Assembly: GCA_035763085.1 (NCBI GenBank)
Contig: DASUBV010000019.1
Span: forward strand, 1 to 13,088
Source of the DNA: DASUBV01 sp035763085
GTDB lineage: Bacteria > Actinomycetota > Actinomycetes > Streptosporangiales > Streptosporangiaceae
Length of the DNA: 13,088 nucleotides
Reading direction: 5' to 3'
Below, piece by piece: positions 12,847-13,088 of this stretch; positions within the stretch are counted from its first letter, which is position 1, and every line of letters begins with the position of its first letter. The notes under the pieces were generated by a model, which ran no database searches, was not told the origin of the DNA, and saw only the letters and a program-made list of their open reading frames with translations. A program made the translations under genes and the position numbers.

Positions 12847-13088
12847 GTGATCACCGTGTCGCCCGCCGAGCCCGCGGACGCGGCGGGCATCGCGGACCTG
12901 CTGGCCGAGCTCAGCGAGTTCTACGGCGCGCAGCCGGCCGGGTCGCCCGGCGAGCGCGCCCGGCAGGTGAGTGACGCCCTGTTCGCCAGCCCGGCGGCCG
13001 CGTACGCGCTGGTGGCCAGGGATGGCCAGCACGTGGCCGGGCTGGCCGCCTACACCTTCGCCTGGCCCGCAATCGGCCTCACCCGGTC
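12847..13088 (+). CDS. GNAT-family N-acetyltransferase (partial, 5' end)
   Basis: Eighty codons are open from a GTG to the window edge. AAGGAG lies 9 nt upstream and third positions are almost all G or C. The translation begins MITVSPAEPADAAGIADLLA, the strand-helix opening of GNAT acetyltransferases, and continues with YALVARDGQHVAGLAAYTF, which matches the beta2-beta3 hairpin of that fold. The acetyl-CoA-binding Q/RxxGxG/A loop lies beyond the window, so the assignment rests on the N-terminal half only. GNAT enzymes transfer acetyl groups from acetyl-CoA to amines; the substrate cannot be told. It is separated from the regulator gene by a hairpin and appears to be independently transcribed. 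Confidence 0.7.
   Translation, partial: MITVSPAEPADAAGIADLLAELSEFYGAQPAGSPGERARQVSDALFASPAAAYALVARDGQHVAGLAAYTFAWPAIGLTR

Noticed and set aside
1..13088. CRISPR array, tRNA/rRNA genes, insertion sequences or attachment sites
   Set aside because: No regularly spaced repeats, cloverleaf-like sequence, transposase or integrase reading frame, or terminal repeats were seen.

Overview
The window is chromosomal DNA from a high-GC actinomycete-type bacterium. By eye GC is about 70%, reading frames end their codons mostly in G or C, GTG/TTG starts are common, one gene looks leaderless, and the proteins (STAS antagonist, COG2345-type regulator, DUF2231 protein, actinobacterial Liv-type transporter) fit Actinomycetota. 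I cannot name the genus. No tRNA, rRNA, CRISPR, insertion sequence or phage gene was seen. The last ~240 bases hold the start of a gene that runs out of the window, and the first ~55 may hold the end of one.

Left part (about 300-4300). An orphan STAS anti-sigma-factor antagonist (+) faces a membrane fatty-acid desaturase (-). The desaturase lies downstream of, and on the same strand as, a DEAD-box RNA helicase (-). The helicase diverges from a CspA-type cold-shock protein (+), which is followed by a perfect 15-bp hairpin and a 97-residue protein of unknown function (+). Desaturase, RNA helicase and cold-shock protein are three classical functions of cold adaptation (membrane fluidity, RNA unwinding, RNA chaperoning). 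Their clustering suggests a cold or envelope-stress neighbourhood, though co-regulation is inference.

Middle part (about 4300-11170). A Gfo/Idh/MocA-type oxidoreductase (-) with a degenerate glycine motif diverges from a Liv-type substrate-binding lipoprotein (+) across a 377-bp gap that contains a perfect 22-bp palindrome and a smaller dyad next to a -10-like element. The lipoprotein converges on a four-gene operon transcribed leftward, livH-livM-livG-livF, tightly packed with overlaps of 8 and 11 nt and a 1-nt gap. Together these make a complete HAAT-type ABC importer. Its binding protein is encoded on the opposite strand, and the two transcripts share a 13-bp-stem terminator. The LivH permease carries an added N-terminal module: signal peptide, Ig-like/carboxypeptidase-regulatory-type beta domain and Gly/Pro linker ahead of the membrane part. 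This is the most unusual protein in the window.

Right part (about 11280-13088). A DUF2231 four-helix membrane protein (-) and a COG2345 winged-helix regulator with a cysteine-rich C-terminal domain (+) diverge from an AT-rich 142-bp gap. That gap holds a good promoter with an embedded dyad for the membrane gene and a leaderless-type promoter for the regulator, so a redox or Fe-S-responsive divergon is plausible. A strong hairpin follows the regulator. The window ends inside a GNAT-like acetyltransferase gene.
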